Assembly (NCBI GenBank): GCA_021234155.1
Contig: JAJEKV010000002.1
Span: forward strand, 35,322,128 to 35,386,127
Length of the DNA stretch: 64,000 nucleotides
Source of the DNA: Isoetes taiwanensis
Taxonomy: Eukaryota; Streptophyta; Lycopodiopsida; Isoetales; Isoetaceae
Direction of reading: 5' to 3'
Shown here: positions 46,546-58,200 of the stretch, in pieces
Layout: every line of letters begins with the position of its first letter
Position numbering within the stretch: position 1 is the stretch's first letter
The notes under the pieces: model-generated
What the model was told of the DNA's origin: nothing
What the model saw: the letters and a program-made list of their open reading frames with translations, nothing else
Database searches by the model: none
Translations under genes and position numbers: made by a program

Positions 46546-47691
46546 ATCGGAGGCAAATAAGAAATTCAGAAATAAGGCGCCATAGCTGCCGGACTTGCAA
46601 GCTCTTTCTGTGATGAATTGAACGGTTCAAAGATGGTTAAGCCCGGCAAGGAATCTGGACCGTCAAATGTGCGCCTCTAGGTCCTCTAGTAGTTTTTTGA
46701 CACGTAAGGATATCACGCCACCCTTGTTTTTGCCTTGGGACTGTACACACTTCTCCTCAACAAGCTCACTTAAAGGTTCTTTTTGCCCAAGAACTAAGGT
46801 TCGTCCTTTTCACATAATTGTCATGAACTTCCATTCCCATATGTTCTTTGTGCGCGCTCTCAAGTTTCACAGATGTTCTTAACGCACACGTCGTGCAACC
46901 CTAACCGCTCTCAAATTTCACATACCTGTCCTGGTCCTGGATCCCAACACCAATCTTCCATTTCATACCTGCAATATTTTATCCGTCATTCCATATCTAT
47001 TCTATCTTCATTGGTATTCAATTCAATTCAATTGCCTGTTTGTTTATGTGACCTGTCGTCATACGCCCTTCCTCCACGTGCAAGATTTGCGTCCCATTTT
47101 ACTCTCAACAACTTATATTTGATGAGATCCATTTCGAACCACAAAATTTGGTGGTGCATACCTAATGTAGGTATAATGGTTTATTCAACAATAGTAAAGG
47201 ATGCCTATCAAGTACATTTCTGTCCCAGGCAAAGTTGTAGCTATATGTACAATATCTTGTTACAACCTTATGAATTGTACAATATCTTGATCTTATCTTA
47301 TACGAAACCATAAAATGACGTTGACATCTATAAGAATCCAATCGACATTGGCATTTTACCATCTATTTAGGAAAAGATTAGGAGTAAGTTGTGAAAATGT
47401 AACATATTATTTATTATTTTTTTTTTTTTTTTTTTGAGGGCAAGGTTGGTTTTTTATATTTCATTTAGAAAATTACATAAGAAAAAGAAGTGAGATAACT
47501 CACTTTCATGTCATCCTTCCTGAAAGGAGGATATATCAAAATATGAAAGCTATGAAAGCTATGAAGGATGATCAATAATAGCCTAAATCTAACCTTTGGC
47601 ATAGTGAGACCAAAGGTTAGCCAAAACCATAAATTATAATACCACTTGTAGGCCTTAGTGTTCATAGTTTGCCACATTCCTAACATGATCT
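46546..47691. other. Intergenic, presumed promoter side of the ATL gene
   Basis: No clear TATA box was identified upstream of 46545 on the minus strand. A T20 run lies near 47417-47436. No supported ORF. Confidence 0.3.
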
Positions 47692-48075
47692 TCAAACGTA
47701 GTCAGCTCCATCAATCAGATCCTGCATAGTCAGGTCTGCAACAGTTGTGTTTCCAAAGATAAGCAGCATCTTATCCAGCTGCTTAATGGTGTACGTAGAG
47801 AAGTCCAAGAACATCAATACATGGGCCTCACGCTTCTGCTGCCACTGGTGAAATAGGTTCTCAAAATATGGCCTTAAGCCATTATAATACCAGACCTCCT
47901 TTCGATCCAACATCCTTCTTAAAGCCATGGCATGCACAACTTCCTGCTTCAGCTGGATCATGGTATCAGCTACCATAGTCCTGGATATGGGATTGACCTC
48001 GCCTGCTCCCCCTCGGACAAAAGGTGCCAGGCTAGCCAGCCTCTTCTGCTGCTCTGTCGAATAAACCATTTGCAT
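47692..48075 (-). CDS. Unrecognised 127-residue ORF
   Basis: The ORF starts with an ATG (M-Q-M-V-Y-S-T-E-Q-Q-K-R) and is mostly helical with a Trp/Tyr-rich centre (K-E-V-W-Y-Y-N-G-L-R-P-Y-F) and Q-W-Q-Q-K-R-E. It ends D-L-I-D-G-A-D-Y-V. Composition is protein-like and free of repeats. No family is recognised; a transposon accessory exon or a small host gene are both possible. Confidence 0.35.
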   Translation of the reverse strand: MQMVYSTEQQKRLASLAPFVRGGAGEVNPISRTMVADTMIQLKQEVVHAMALRRMLDRKEVWYYNGLRPYFENLFHQWQQKREAHVLMFLDFSTYTIKQLDKMLLIFGNTTVADLTMQDLIDGADYV

Positions 48076-48164
48076 CAGTTAGAATAAGAAAAAAGAAATT
48101 GAAACAACCTGTATAAGTTCCAATCCTATCCCATTCTCTATCATATCCCATAACCCGTCCCATA

Positions 48165-48229
48165 ACCCATTGGGTTCCCGTGGACATAAAAATTCATCTT
48201 ATCTTATCTTATCTTATCTTATCTTATCT
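48165..48229 (+). repeat. LINE/SINE-like 3' end with (ATCTT)n tail
   Basis: GGGTTCCCGTGGACATAAAA (about 48172-48191) resembles the LINE 3' end GGTCTCCGTGGACGATAAAA, and is followed by about seven ATCTT units to 48229. The body upstream (48100-48170) is short and unrecognised. Confidence 0.45.
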
Positions 48230-48292
48230 CTTTCCTTTTTGTTGTTTATGAGCCATGGCAGTCTCAGCCATGCACTACAAAACCAAAGCCCT

Positions 48293-48790
48293 GTTACGAC
48301 GTCTATTACGACGTCCAGACGTCGTTTGCACGTCGATGATCGACGTCGAAACGTCGATAAACGACGTCTATTTCGACGTCGGAGCGTCGATATACGACGT
48401 TTATGCGTCGCTATACGCGTCGCAACTGCGGCGTCTTTAAGCGACGACATGACGTCGTTCAACGTCGTTAGCATTACCGCGTGGGTCGACCCACGCCGCA
48501 CTTCGCCGCCAGTGTGCGCCGGGCGGTGGCGTGGGCGATGATTCGGCAACGTCGTTCAACGACGAAAAGTACACGTCATCATGTCCGCCGTCAGTGGCGT
48601 TGCGGTAGCGTAAGCGCCGCGGTGGCGTGCGGTGCCCGGCGTGTGGCGTTGTTCAACGGCGTTGGCGTGGTCGACACCGCTGGCTGGCGTGGTTGTCGAC
48701 TTCTGGCGGCTGGCGCCATCGGAATAACGTCGTTCAACGGCGCTGGCGGCGTGGCGACCCCGCGGCATAACGTCGTTCAACGACGATTAA
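48293..48790. repeat. Left subterminal ACGTC/CGTCG array
   Basis: Dozens of ACGTC, GACGTC and CGTCGTTCAACGACG-like units, many palindromic. The outer part is alternated with short AT words, the inner part is very GC-rich (GGCGTGG, GGCGCTGG). Confidence 0.75.
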
Positions 48791-49925
48791 AGAATTTTGA
48801 TAAAAAAAAAAAATATTTATTTAATATTATTCAATATGATTTAGCGGTTGAGTTAATATTCATATGCAAAATTAACAAATATTTAATATAAATAAATATT
48901 TAGTAATATTTATTAATATTAATATTATCAATAATATTAATAGTATTAATAAATATTAAATATGAACAAAATAAATCGAGAATAAATATTTAAAAATTTA
49001 AAAATTCGAAAAATAGAAACAAATATTGATTAAATTATATTAATGGTAGATAAGCATTATTGTTTAATATGTAATTAAATGTTTAATAAATCTAAGAATA
49101 AAAAAATAGAATCGAGCATAAAATTAACATAACAAAAAAATCACAAATAATAAGAACAAAGCATAAAAAATTTAAATTGAATTCAATTAATATATTTCAC
49201 AATGTAATTTGCACATTACAAAATATATTAAGTCTTTAGTTGTTGCTCTCTTCTTCTTCTTCTTCATTGGCTTCGTCTTCATTTACGCATTATATTGTAT
49301 CGCAACAATTAGTTCATTGTAGTCACAAATAATTATCTAATGAATGATACACACTTCATCCCCCTTTCACGCCAATGCGTCTGACGCGATGGCCGCATGA
49401 CCGCCTTGTTTGAAGGCCCTTTCGCGTTCATCTTTAGCGGTAGGGCGAAAGCCAAATGGCGCCTAGTGAGAATGAGCACCAAAACTAATGTTAGTGTTCA
49501 ACTTCGAGAACCTACATTATAAACCAAATTTATACTTACAAATAGCTTATCGAAAGCCATAACCGCGGACCAGTCTTATTGGCACTATGGTCGCCACTTG
49601 CTTCGTCGTACCTCGGCGTCCCCACTGCCTTTGTTCTAGCTTCCCCTTTCTTTGATAATATGTTGGCCTTCAAACACTACAATGCAATACAAGGACTTAG
49701 TCCACATGGCATCATCTAATTATAACGACTCATGGGAGAGATGATGTACTTGAAATGCCTCATTAGTCAACCCGGATAAGTCGTGCCACTTCCTCTATCG
49801 GGACTCCAGTAGCTTTGGCAAGAGCTTTCACCGCTTCTTCCGATTACCTCTCGCAAAATATAAATAAAATATGAGTACAATGAGGTTATAATGAAGAACG
49901 AAAAGAGCCTAATACACGGTGGATT
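48791..49925. other. AT-rich interior of CACTA-like element
   Basis: 48800-49200 is extremely AT-rich (AATATTAATA words); 49250-49900 contains no frame that can be supported. Confidence 0.35.
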
Positions 49926-49929
49926 TAAC

Positions 49930-52590
49930 ATGTTTACCCCGCTTTGAACAAAGCTCCCTCCATGAGATCTCTCGACTTGAGCTCGGGATATTACGCTTCT
50001 AAAATCTCCTTGATCCTCTCTTTTTCCTCATCATAGGCTCCCGAGTTCCATTCACCCTTGTGGACGTTATGGCAAACGCTATTTGTGACATTATTAGCCA
50101 TCTTCCAAAAATTGTCGCCATCGCAGTCTTTGTGGTAGCGGCAACTCTTGCTACTACACTCAACATACGACTAACATATGAATATGTGTTAGTGAACAAA
50201 AAAGGGCATAATTCAAGATGAACTCACTCATATTGAAAGAGATGCCTTCGTGGAGGTGGTGCGGTGGTGCACGATCTTTATGAGCTTGAAGAGGAATTGC
50301 GTCCACTCCGGCGTGGGCGGCGGGCGGCGCTCGCCATCTTCGGGGGTTCATTCTCCTCGTGCTAACGGGAGCGGCCCCAAGATTGAATTAAGGAGGAGTG
50401 TATGAGCTATGGCGTGGAGGGTCATGGGGGCGGACCTCGCCTACTTTGTTCAATGACCGGGCGCAATCTCCATTTCTGCGGGCGACATCCCTAATTGCAA
50501 GGCATTCCACCTATCTTCGGGGTTATCGCCTCGTTGATATCTCGGAGTTCCACGCTCTTCGTCTTCTGGCGGATCGCGAGGTCCTTTCAGATCTCTTGGC
50601 GGTGGTGATGAGAAGAAGATCCGCCCATAACCACGACGGCGAACATTATGCATAGGAAAAGAAGGACGAACCGCATTTACACGCTACATTTAAAAACATT
50701 AGAGCGTTAAAAATAAATGGTTAACTTACATTTTATCCTAGAAAAAATCCATACCAAATCCACACAATGGTGGAGGTGGCGGTGGTGGCGAAGCTAAACC
50801 CGAGCGACCAACCAAGCCTCTTAAAGGCCTTTTGAGGGTTTAGGGCTGTCAAGAAGGCTACCAAGCCTTGAGAAGTAAAGTTGTGAACAATAGATATGCC
50901 ATCGTGCGCGCATCCCATGGTTCTTTGGACATGTGCAAAAACTTGCAAGTTATTTATATGGAGTGCGATGAATAACATAGTAGGAAAGCAACAAATGTTA
51001 GCAACATGGGAAGTTCATTACAAAACATTGGGATTTGAATAATTAAAAGTGTCTTTATATATTTGGTTATTAGACAATTAAAAAATTTAATACTCTTAAA
51101 CATGGCAAGATATACAATATTGTATTCATTATTTGAGTTGTGACAACAACAATTTTGACATCTCAAGGCATCCATGCACTTCATGTGTCGTCTTTGTCTC
51201 ACAACCATGGTAGAAGATATTCCAACACTTTGTAAGGCTTCAACAACCGAAGCTTTGGGTGCGTGATGAGAATACGTCTTCACGTAGGCACATCATTCTT
51301 GTTTTTTGCTCCTCCAACTTGTCAAGACGTCGTTGGTACATATGGGTTGGATTAATCCATTGGGCATTGTTGTTATTATTAAACCACTCCATTCGTCGCA
51401 TAGCTTGCACGAAATCCGAAGCATCTCATAAATATATCCCAATGCATAGACATCATGAATTTCGCGGTCCCCATACACGATCATCATCCTTTGATTTCTC
51501 AAACACAGTTTCCTCTAACCATGGATATTTTGCTTGTCCATCAAAGTAAGTACCGACACTTCAACAAGGGACGGCGCTCTTTGGCGTAAAATGAATTGCA
51601 TTGTCCCAATCACCAATGGCCACCCACACATTTTGGTACTCATCATCAAAATGTAATTTGACTCTCTTGCAATTAAGCTTTGTGTGAGTGAAGTGGCCTT
51701 TGTGGATCTCAACGACACACCTTCACCGCTAGGGCAAGAGCTATCTCGGAACATCTCGATATACAACTTCGCATTTTGCTCCTAAGTTCAGCCTATGTGT
51801 TTTGTCGGTTCTTCTTGGCTCTAGCAATTGCATTTGACCATCTTCTAAAAAGCGTGACAAGTTATTAGGTAAATAGTCAAACAAGTGTGCAAGTGTCTCT
51901 CCATTCATGAAAGGTAGAATCACCATTGGCCCTATGGTATCCCCACTAGAGCTAGCAACTTCATATGCAAGTCCAATGGATGTAGCCAAAGCGGGATGCG
52001 GGCTCTTGAAGCGTATGTATCTTTGAGCCATCTCATACGCCTACGCCCTATCTTTGCCCTTGAAAACCCATCCTTTGTATAGCTCATCATCTTGGAAGTG
52101 TTGTGTTCCGTTGATTTTGATTTGATACGATGCGATGTGTTGGTTTCTCCTCAATAAAGGTGTATCACATCCACGGCCTCTACGGGCATGGGATCAACAA
52201 AGATTGATGTGTTCATGTGATTCTCCAAAGAAAAGTGGGGCTTGCTAGGCCTGCTCCACTAGAGCTTCCCCGATGCAAAGCATTTTTAATTACCTCCAAC
52301 CGGCGTGCATTGAGATCCGCAATGATGTTCTTGTGATCCAAACGCCGCTTCTTTGAGGAATTCCATGAAGCTACCCATTCCTTGACCACGAGCCTCGGCA
52401 TTGGGACTTTTAAAGTTGCGACTTTGAATGCTTCAAACATGTCTTGGGTTCATCCATGGGGTTTCCAATCATTGGCTTTACATGTGTGTCAAGGAGAGAA
52501 GTCAACATTTCTTCTTGACCTGGCCATTTTTGTGCTAACTCAAATTGGCACTTCCTTTTCACATGTTCGACAAAATGGTCGACCGCGTTG
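49930..52590 (-). pseudogene. Broken coding remnants inside CACTA-like element
   Basis: On the minus strand protein-like pieces lie in shifting frames: M-A-N-N-V-T-N-S-V-C-H-N-V-H-K-G near 50105-50060, then Y-D-E-E-K-E-R-I-K-E; K-Y-P-W-L-E-E-T-V-F near 51530-51500; W-I-N-P-T-H-M-Y-Q-R-R-L near 51360-51325; a 96-codon frame at 52031-51741; and E-W-V-A-S-W-N-S-S-K-K-R-R near 52380-52340. Together they suggest one or two transposon proteins read leftward. No domain can be named. Confidence 0.35.
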
Positions 52591-53004
52591 ACGGCTTTGC
52601 ATCTCCTTTTGTCGGGACTTTCGATTTAGCACATATCTCATTTATGACCATCGTCTAATCTCACTAATCATTAGTGTCTTCACAATCGGGCCATACCTAC
52701 AAACCAATTTAGATTCATTAATCTTGCTTTGTGACTTTTTCAAACCTTCATTATGAATCTTTACCTACTTTCTTAAGAGTTAGTTTCCCTTTTAATTTTT
52801 TTTTTTTTTTTAAAAACCAACTATTTAAATTTTTTCTTGCTCTTAACCACTCCACATCGGTGTTTCTTTGACATCCCTAACATCTTTAAAAACAACATTC
52901 TTAACTAGAAACCCGAAAATCAATAATGCAATTTTTTTCAAAACCCCGCCCTTGTCCAATCAGTAAAGATTTCTATTTATTGATATATTAATAAAAAAAT
53001 AAAC

Positions 53005-53335
53005 AAGAGTAGGCGGTGAGCTTGAACCCGGAACACCTAGTCTTCTCCACTCAAGGCGGAGCCGACCATGCCCCCTGTCCAAGTCTCCCCAAATTTTTCT
53101 AAACTAAATACATTAATCAATAAAATTTTAAGAGTAAGCGGTGAGCTTGGACCCGGAACACCTAGTCTTCTCCACTCAAAGGCGGAGCCCGACCATGCCC
53201 TTGTCCAAGTCTCCCCAATTTTTTCTAAACTAAATACATTAATCAATAAAATTACAAGAGTAAGCGGTGAGCTTGGACCAGGAACACCTAGTCTTCTCCA
53301 CTCATGAGCCGACCATGCCCTTGTCCAAGTCTCCC
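53005..53335 (-). repeat. Three tandem copies (about 125 bp) of a tRNA-like/SINE-like unit
   Basis: Starts near 53005, 53130 and 53258, each with AGAGTAnGCGGTGAGCTTGn and CACCTAGTCTTCTCCACTCA. On the minus strand each unit contains CCGGGTTCAAGCTCACC, which includes a polymerase III B-box-like GGTTCAAGCTC, after GGAGAAGACTAGGTGTTCC. The folded arms of a true tRNA are incomplete, so this is a SINE or tRNA pseudogene that was tandemly multiplied. Confidence 0.5.
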
Positions 53336-53974
53336 CAAGTTTTTTTTTTTTTTAACCTAAATAAAACATTAAAATTTTATTCTCCTACTCAAACTCAAAT
53401 TCTTACCTAGAATGTCTTCGAAGCCAAAAATCGATTTCCAAGAGCTTAATGATTTTGTTATTAGTGTACATGCAAAAAAAAATAAAGGCATTCAATAATT
53501 AGAAAACTTACATAAATAAAGAAATCAATAAAAAAAAAAAAAAAAGGCGATTCACATTGAAAAGATCATTGACATTAAAACTATTTACATTGTTAATTAA
53601 AAGAACTATATATTGACATGTAAAAATGAAAAAAAAAAAAAAAAAAAGAACATAAAAAGCTACGATTCATACTAATAAGAGAAAATTTTAAAATGGATTG
53701 AAGAAAAACAAGGATGGAAAGAAGAGGAGGATAGAAATGGGATGGATTGAAAACAAACAAGAAAAAACAAGAAGCCCTAAATCTATCAAACAACAAGCCT
53801 AATTCAAAAATAGAGTTGATTGATCCATTGAAATACCTTTGGATGCTTGCTTGAAGCTTGGAAAGGACCATAAGGATGATCCGCGCCAAAAAATCGCCAT
53901 AAAAAAACGCCCTCCTCGGCCGCTTAGAACCAAAAAACTAGGGCGGAAAAGCCTACTCACATTTCGATAAAAAG
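53336..53974. other. AT-rich interior near right end of CACTA-like element
   Basis: Contains T12, A16 and A18 homopolymer runs; no supported gene. Confidence 0.3.
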
Positions 53975-54065
53975 TTACAGAGGCGTCGTTGAACGACGCC
54001 GCGAGGTCGCTTAACGACGCCCGCAATAGTCGTTAAACGGCGTCTATAACGACGTCTTTGTGTTA
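53975..54065. repeat. Right subterminal CGTCG array
   Basis: GGCGTCGTTGAACGACGCC (a near-palindrome), GCTTAACGACGCC, GTCGTTAAACGGCGTC and AACGACGTC match the left array words. Confidence 0.7.
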
Positions 54066-54070
54066 AACGA

Positions 54071-55256
54071 CGTGCCCTTTTTTTATTAAGTTATAATTAT
54101 AAGTTATTATTATAATTATAATAATATGATTAAGTCAAGTGCACACCACGGTTCAATCCTTACAATTGCAATTGATGGTGAATTTGACGAGAATGGGGCT
54201 CCATGTGACACATCCATTCCAAAGATTATAGTTGGCTCCACGGAGACCTTTGGAAGACCACGACGAAATTCCATCGATAACATCGTGATTATATCCTCCA
54301 CACTGAGTTTGAAAGTAAGTCTTGAGTTCAATGAGCAGGGGAGCCATTATGGGGTACCAAGTGAGTTACCTTGGCATTAATTTTCAAAGCCACATTAGTC
54401 AAGTCTTGATCATTTATATTACGGGGAGGAACTATACACGATTAACATCTCCAACGCCCGAAGCAGGTTTGTTAAACGGCCGCAAAACATCTCTGCATAA
54501 GTATGCATTGCATCTTCCTTCGTAAACTACATATAAAAGGAATCAAACCATTACACAAAGATAGAGATCGGTCTTTTCGAGGTAGAATGCATAGAATAAA
54601 CTCGGTGGCTCTTTTAGCTGAGATTTTAAAGCATTGAACATCATTGAAACTCGTGTGAATATCGATGGGGAGGAAATCAACATGATGCTATTGGTAACAA
54701 TGATACGGATAACAAGGAATCGGTGAGAATGATAGTTGGGGAATTGCATCAAATGGAAATGACGGATGGGAGGAGGCAACTCGGATGCCAATGATTCTTG
54801 GGGTATTGCTTCCAATGAAACTCACACATCCGGAGGCGGATAATAATGGAGCACTAGTTGGCAATGATTACTTATGTATTTTATCTATCCTTCTTTATCT
54901 ATCCACTTAGATTTCTCTCCATCCTTGTTTATCTATCCACTTTAATAAACCAGACTTGTGCACCATTGAGCTTCACTTGCATACTTTCATACTAAATCAA
55001 GCTTGCCAATCACTTGATCATGGTATGTGATTGCAAACATATGGCTCACCGAGTTGCTCTTTCGCATACAATCTACACAAGGCATGCCCGGCTCCACAGT
55101 CCATGCAAAAGCTGCAAGAAGAGCTTCTTTGATTTGCCATATTCTCGTGCATGATCACATACAACTTCATATATGGTTGCGGCCTCTTCATAGATTTCTT
55201 GCTAAGGGTTTTGGACCACAACCGGGGGTTCAACGACGTCTCACCTTGAATTTCGA
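54071..55256. other. Spacer between CACTA-like element and satellite
   Basis: No supported gene. It is AT-rich at the left, with short frames lacking family resemblance. Confidence 0.3.
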
Positions 55257-58200
55257 GTTCCCGGGGCCTTGGGGGAGGAAATTTGGGGCAAGCACCCTCC
55301 CGAGGAGGATTTTAGGGTCCAAGGCTGGCGTCAACACCCCAACCCCACTTCAAGACACGCGCGCAAGGTCCCTACGAACCGACAAGGAGAGGGCCTCAAA
55401 CGTAAACCCCGTGGGTTGCGAGGCTCTAGAAGGGTTTACGTTTTGGGGGCGAGTCCTGGTCTGTTGCACTTGGGACTGGCCGAGAAGCGGAGCCGAGAAT
55501 ACGGAGCAAGGGGAACCGGCCGGCGGAGTTTGGGCCTTTCCTCCTCCGATGTGGCAAGTAGAAGTCGGGAAACTTGCTGATGGCAAGACATAAGTAAATT
55601 CGCAATTAATGCATTGCCGCGAAAATAAATTCCGGTTTTTTGTAGGATCCCTAATTCATCTCCAAAGACACGGCCCAATTTTTGAATTTTTCGGAGAAGG
55701 TCTAGGTCAAAGGGTTAGCATTAGAGCGGTCGGGGCAGCCCGCTGGGGCAACCGAAGTGGCACCCTTCCCCAAGTCAAACGAGGCGGGGACCTTGCGGGG
55801 ATCCCTCACAAGAGGGGAGAGTCAGGACCCGGGGAGGCGGGATCCAAAAAGTTCGAGGCAGACCCTTCTGGCGGCGCTCCCGAGACGCGCTAATGACCAC
55901 CCTCCGGAGCCGGTTCCCCTATCCGGCCGTTGGATCCTCCGTTCGGGGGCCCCTCTTCGGGAAGGTCAAAAGATTCAGATCGGTCCGGGAGAACTTGTCA
56001 AACCGCGGGGCGTCGATGTCGGCCTTGTAGAAACGCCTTGTTTTGTCGTTGGGACGCGCGGGATGCTCGGAATGGCAAATAGACCCCGCCAAATCGTCAG
56101 GAATGGCGAAATTACCCTAGGGAGCAAGTTACACGGTCGGTTTTGCGAAGAAGGAAACACTCCGCCCTCCACGCCGATATCATGCACATCCTAGGCCAAT
56201 TGACTACTGAGTGTGATGGAAGTGAGCTACTTTTGGCTTCTTGGAGTTGGTGGTCTTCTGGCCACGGAACTTGGTCCCAGGGGCAATGTCGGCGTTCGGA
56301 GTCCATTGGCGAGTCAGATCGCGGTCCCAGGAGAGAGCGGAGGTCGCCCGTCGGCCCCCGGGGCCTTGGGGAGAGGAAATTTGGGGCAAGCAGCCTGGGA
56401 GGGGATTTTAGGGTCCGCGCTCTGGCGTCAACACCCCAACCCCACTTCAAGACACGGCGCAAGGTCCCGGCCGAATCTGACAAGGAGAGGGCCTCCGAAA
56501 CGTAAACCCTGTGGGTTGCCAGGCTCTAGAAGGGTTTACGTTTTGGGGGCCGAGTCCTGGTCTGGTACCAGGACTGGCCGAAGGCAGCCGAGAATACGGA
56601 GCAAGGGGAACCGGCGGAGCGGAGTTTGGGCCTTTCCTCCTCCCGATGTGGCAAGTAGAAGCTCTGGGGCTTTTTCAAATGGCAAGACATTAAATAAATT
56701 CGCAATTAATGCATTGCACGAAAATAAATTCCGGTTTTTGCCCGGTAGGATCCCTAATTCATCTCCCGGACACGGCCCAATTTTTGAATTTTCGGAGAAG
56801 GTCTAGGTGAAAGGGTTAGCATTAGAGCGGGGGGGGCAGCCCGTTGCGAGGCAACAGCAGCGGTGGCACCCTTCCCCAAGTCAAAGCGAGGCGGGACCTT
56901 GGGGATCCCTCACAAGAGGGGAGAGTCCGGACCCCAGGAGGCGGGATCCAAAAAAGTTCCCGAGGCAGCCCTTCCTGGCAGCGCTCCCCCCGGGGCTGCA
57001 CGCTAATGACCACCCTCCCGGAGCCCGGTTCCCCTATCCGACCGTTGGATCCTCCGTTCAGGGGCCCCTCCCGGGAAGGTCAAAAGATTCCAGATCGGTC
57101 GGGAGAACTTGTCAAAGCGGGCGCCCCGATGTCGGCCTTGTAGAAACCGCCTTTGCTTTTGTCGTTCGGCACCGGGATGCTCGGAATGGCAAATAGACCG
57201 CCAAATCGTCCGGGAATGGCGAAATTACCCTAGGGAGCAAGTTACACTACCGGTTTTGCGAAAGAAGGAAAACACTCACGCCCTCCACGACGGTATCCCG
57301 CATGCACATCCTAGGCCAACGGGACTACGAGTGTGATGGAAGTGAGCTACTTTGGCTTCTTGGAGTTCGGGTGGTCTTCACGCCGCGGAACTTGGTCCCG
57401 GGGCAATGTCGACGTTTCCGAGTCCATTGGCGAGTCGATCAGCGATTAGGAGAGCGGAGGTCGCCCGTCCGTCCCGGGGGCCTTGGGGAGAGGAAATTTG
57501 GGGCAAGCGACCTCCAGGAGGGATTTTAGGGTCCAAGGCGGGCGTCAACACCCCAACCCCACTTCAAGACCACGGCGCCAAGGTCCCTACCGAATCGACA
57601 AGGAGAGGGCCTCCTCAAGCGTAAACCCCTGTGGGTTGCCGGGCTCTAGAAGGGTTTACGTTTTGGGGGCGAGTCTCGGGTACATTGCACTTGGGACTGG
57701 CCGAGAAGCGGCAGTAGAGAATACGGAGCAAGGGAACGGCGGAGCGGAGTTTGGGCCTTTCCTCCTCGATGTGGCAAGTAGAAGCCTGGGGCTTTTGCGA
57801 TGGCAAGACATTCGTAAATTCGCAATTAATGCATTGCACGAAAATAAATTCGGTTTTGCCGGCGGGATCCCTAATTCATCTCAAAGGCCTGCGGCCCAAT
57901 TTTGAATTTTAGGAGAAGGTCTAGGTGAAAGGGTTAGCATTAGAGCGGTCGGGGCAGATTTGCGGGCAAACAGAGCTGGCACCCTTCCCCAAGTCAAAGC
58001 GAGGCCGGGACCTTGCGGGGATCCCTCACAAGAGGGGAGAGTGGGACCCGGGAGGCGGGATCCAAAAAGTTCGAGGCAGCCCTTCCCCGGCTCCCCCGGG
58101 CCGCGACGCTAATGACCACCCTCCCGGAGCCCGGTTCCCCTATCCGACCGTTGGATCCTCCGATTCGGGGGCCCTCTTGGGAAGGTCCAAAAGATTCCAG

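Larger units (their letters stand above)
48273..54070. mobile_element. Probable CACTA (EnSpm-type) DNA transposon, right terminus missing
   Basis: The left end is CACTACAAAA, the hallmark terminus of plant CACTA elements, followed directly by an array of ACGTC/GACGT motifs (48294-48450) and CGTCGTTCAACG-type motifs to 48790. The same motifs reappear at 53975-54065. Such subterminal repeats bind the element's transposase in characterised CACTA families. A matching TTTTGTAGTG right terminus was not found; AT-rich sequence follows at about 54070. Internal frames are short and broken and no TNP2 domain is recognised. Confidence 0.5.

Noticed and set aside
53005-53335. Functional tRNA genes
   Set aside because: The B-box-like motif is present, but acceptor and D arms do not pair properly and no anticodon loop can be assigned with confidence.
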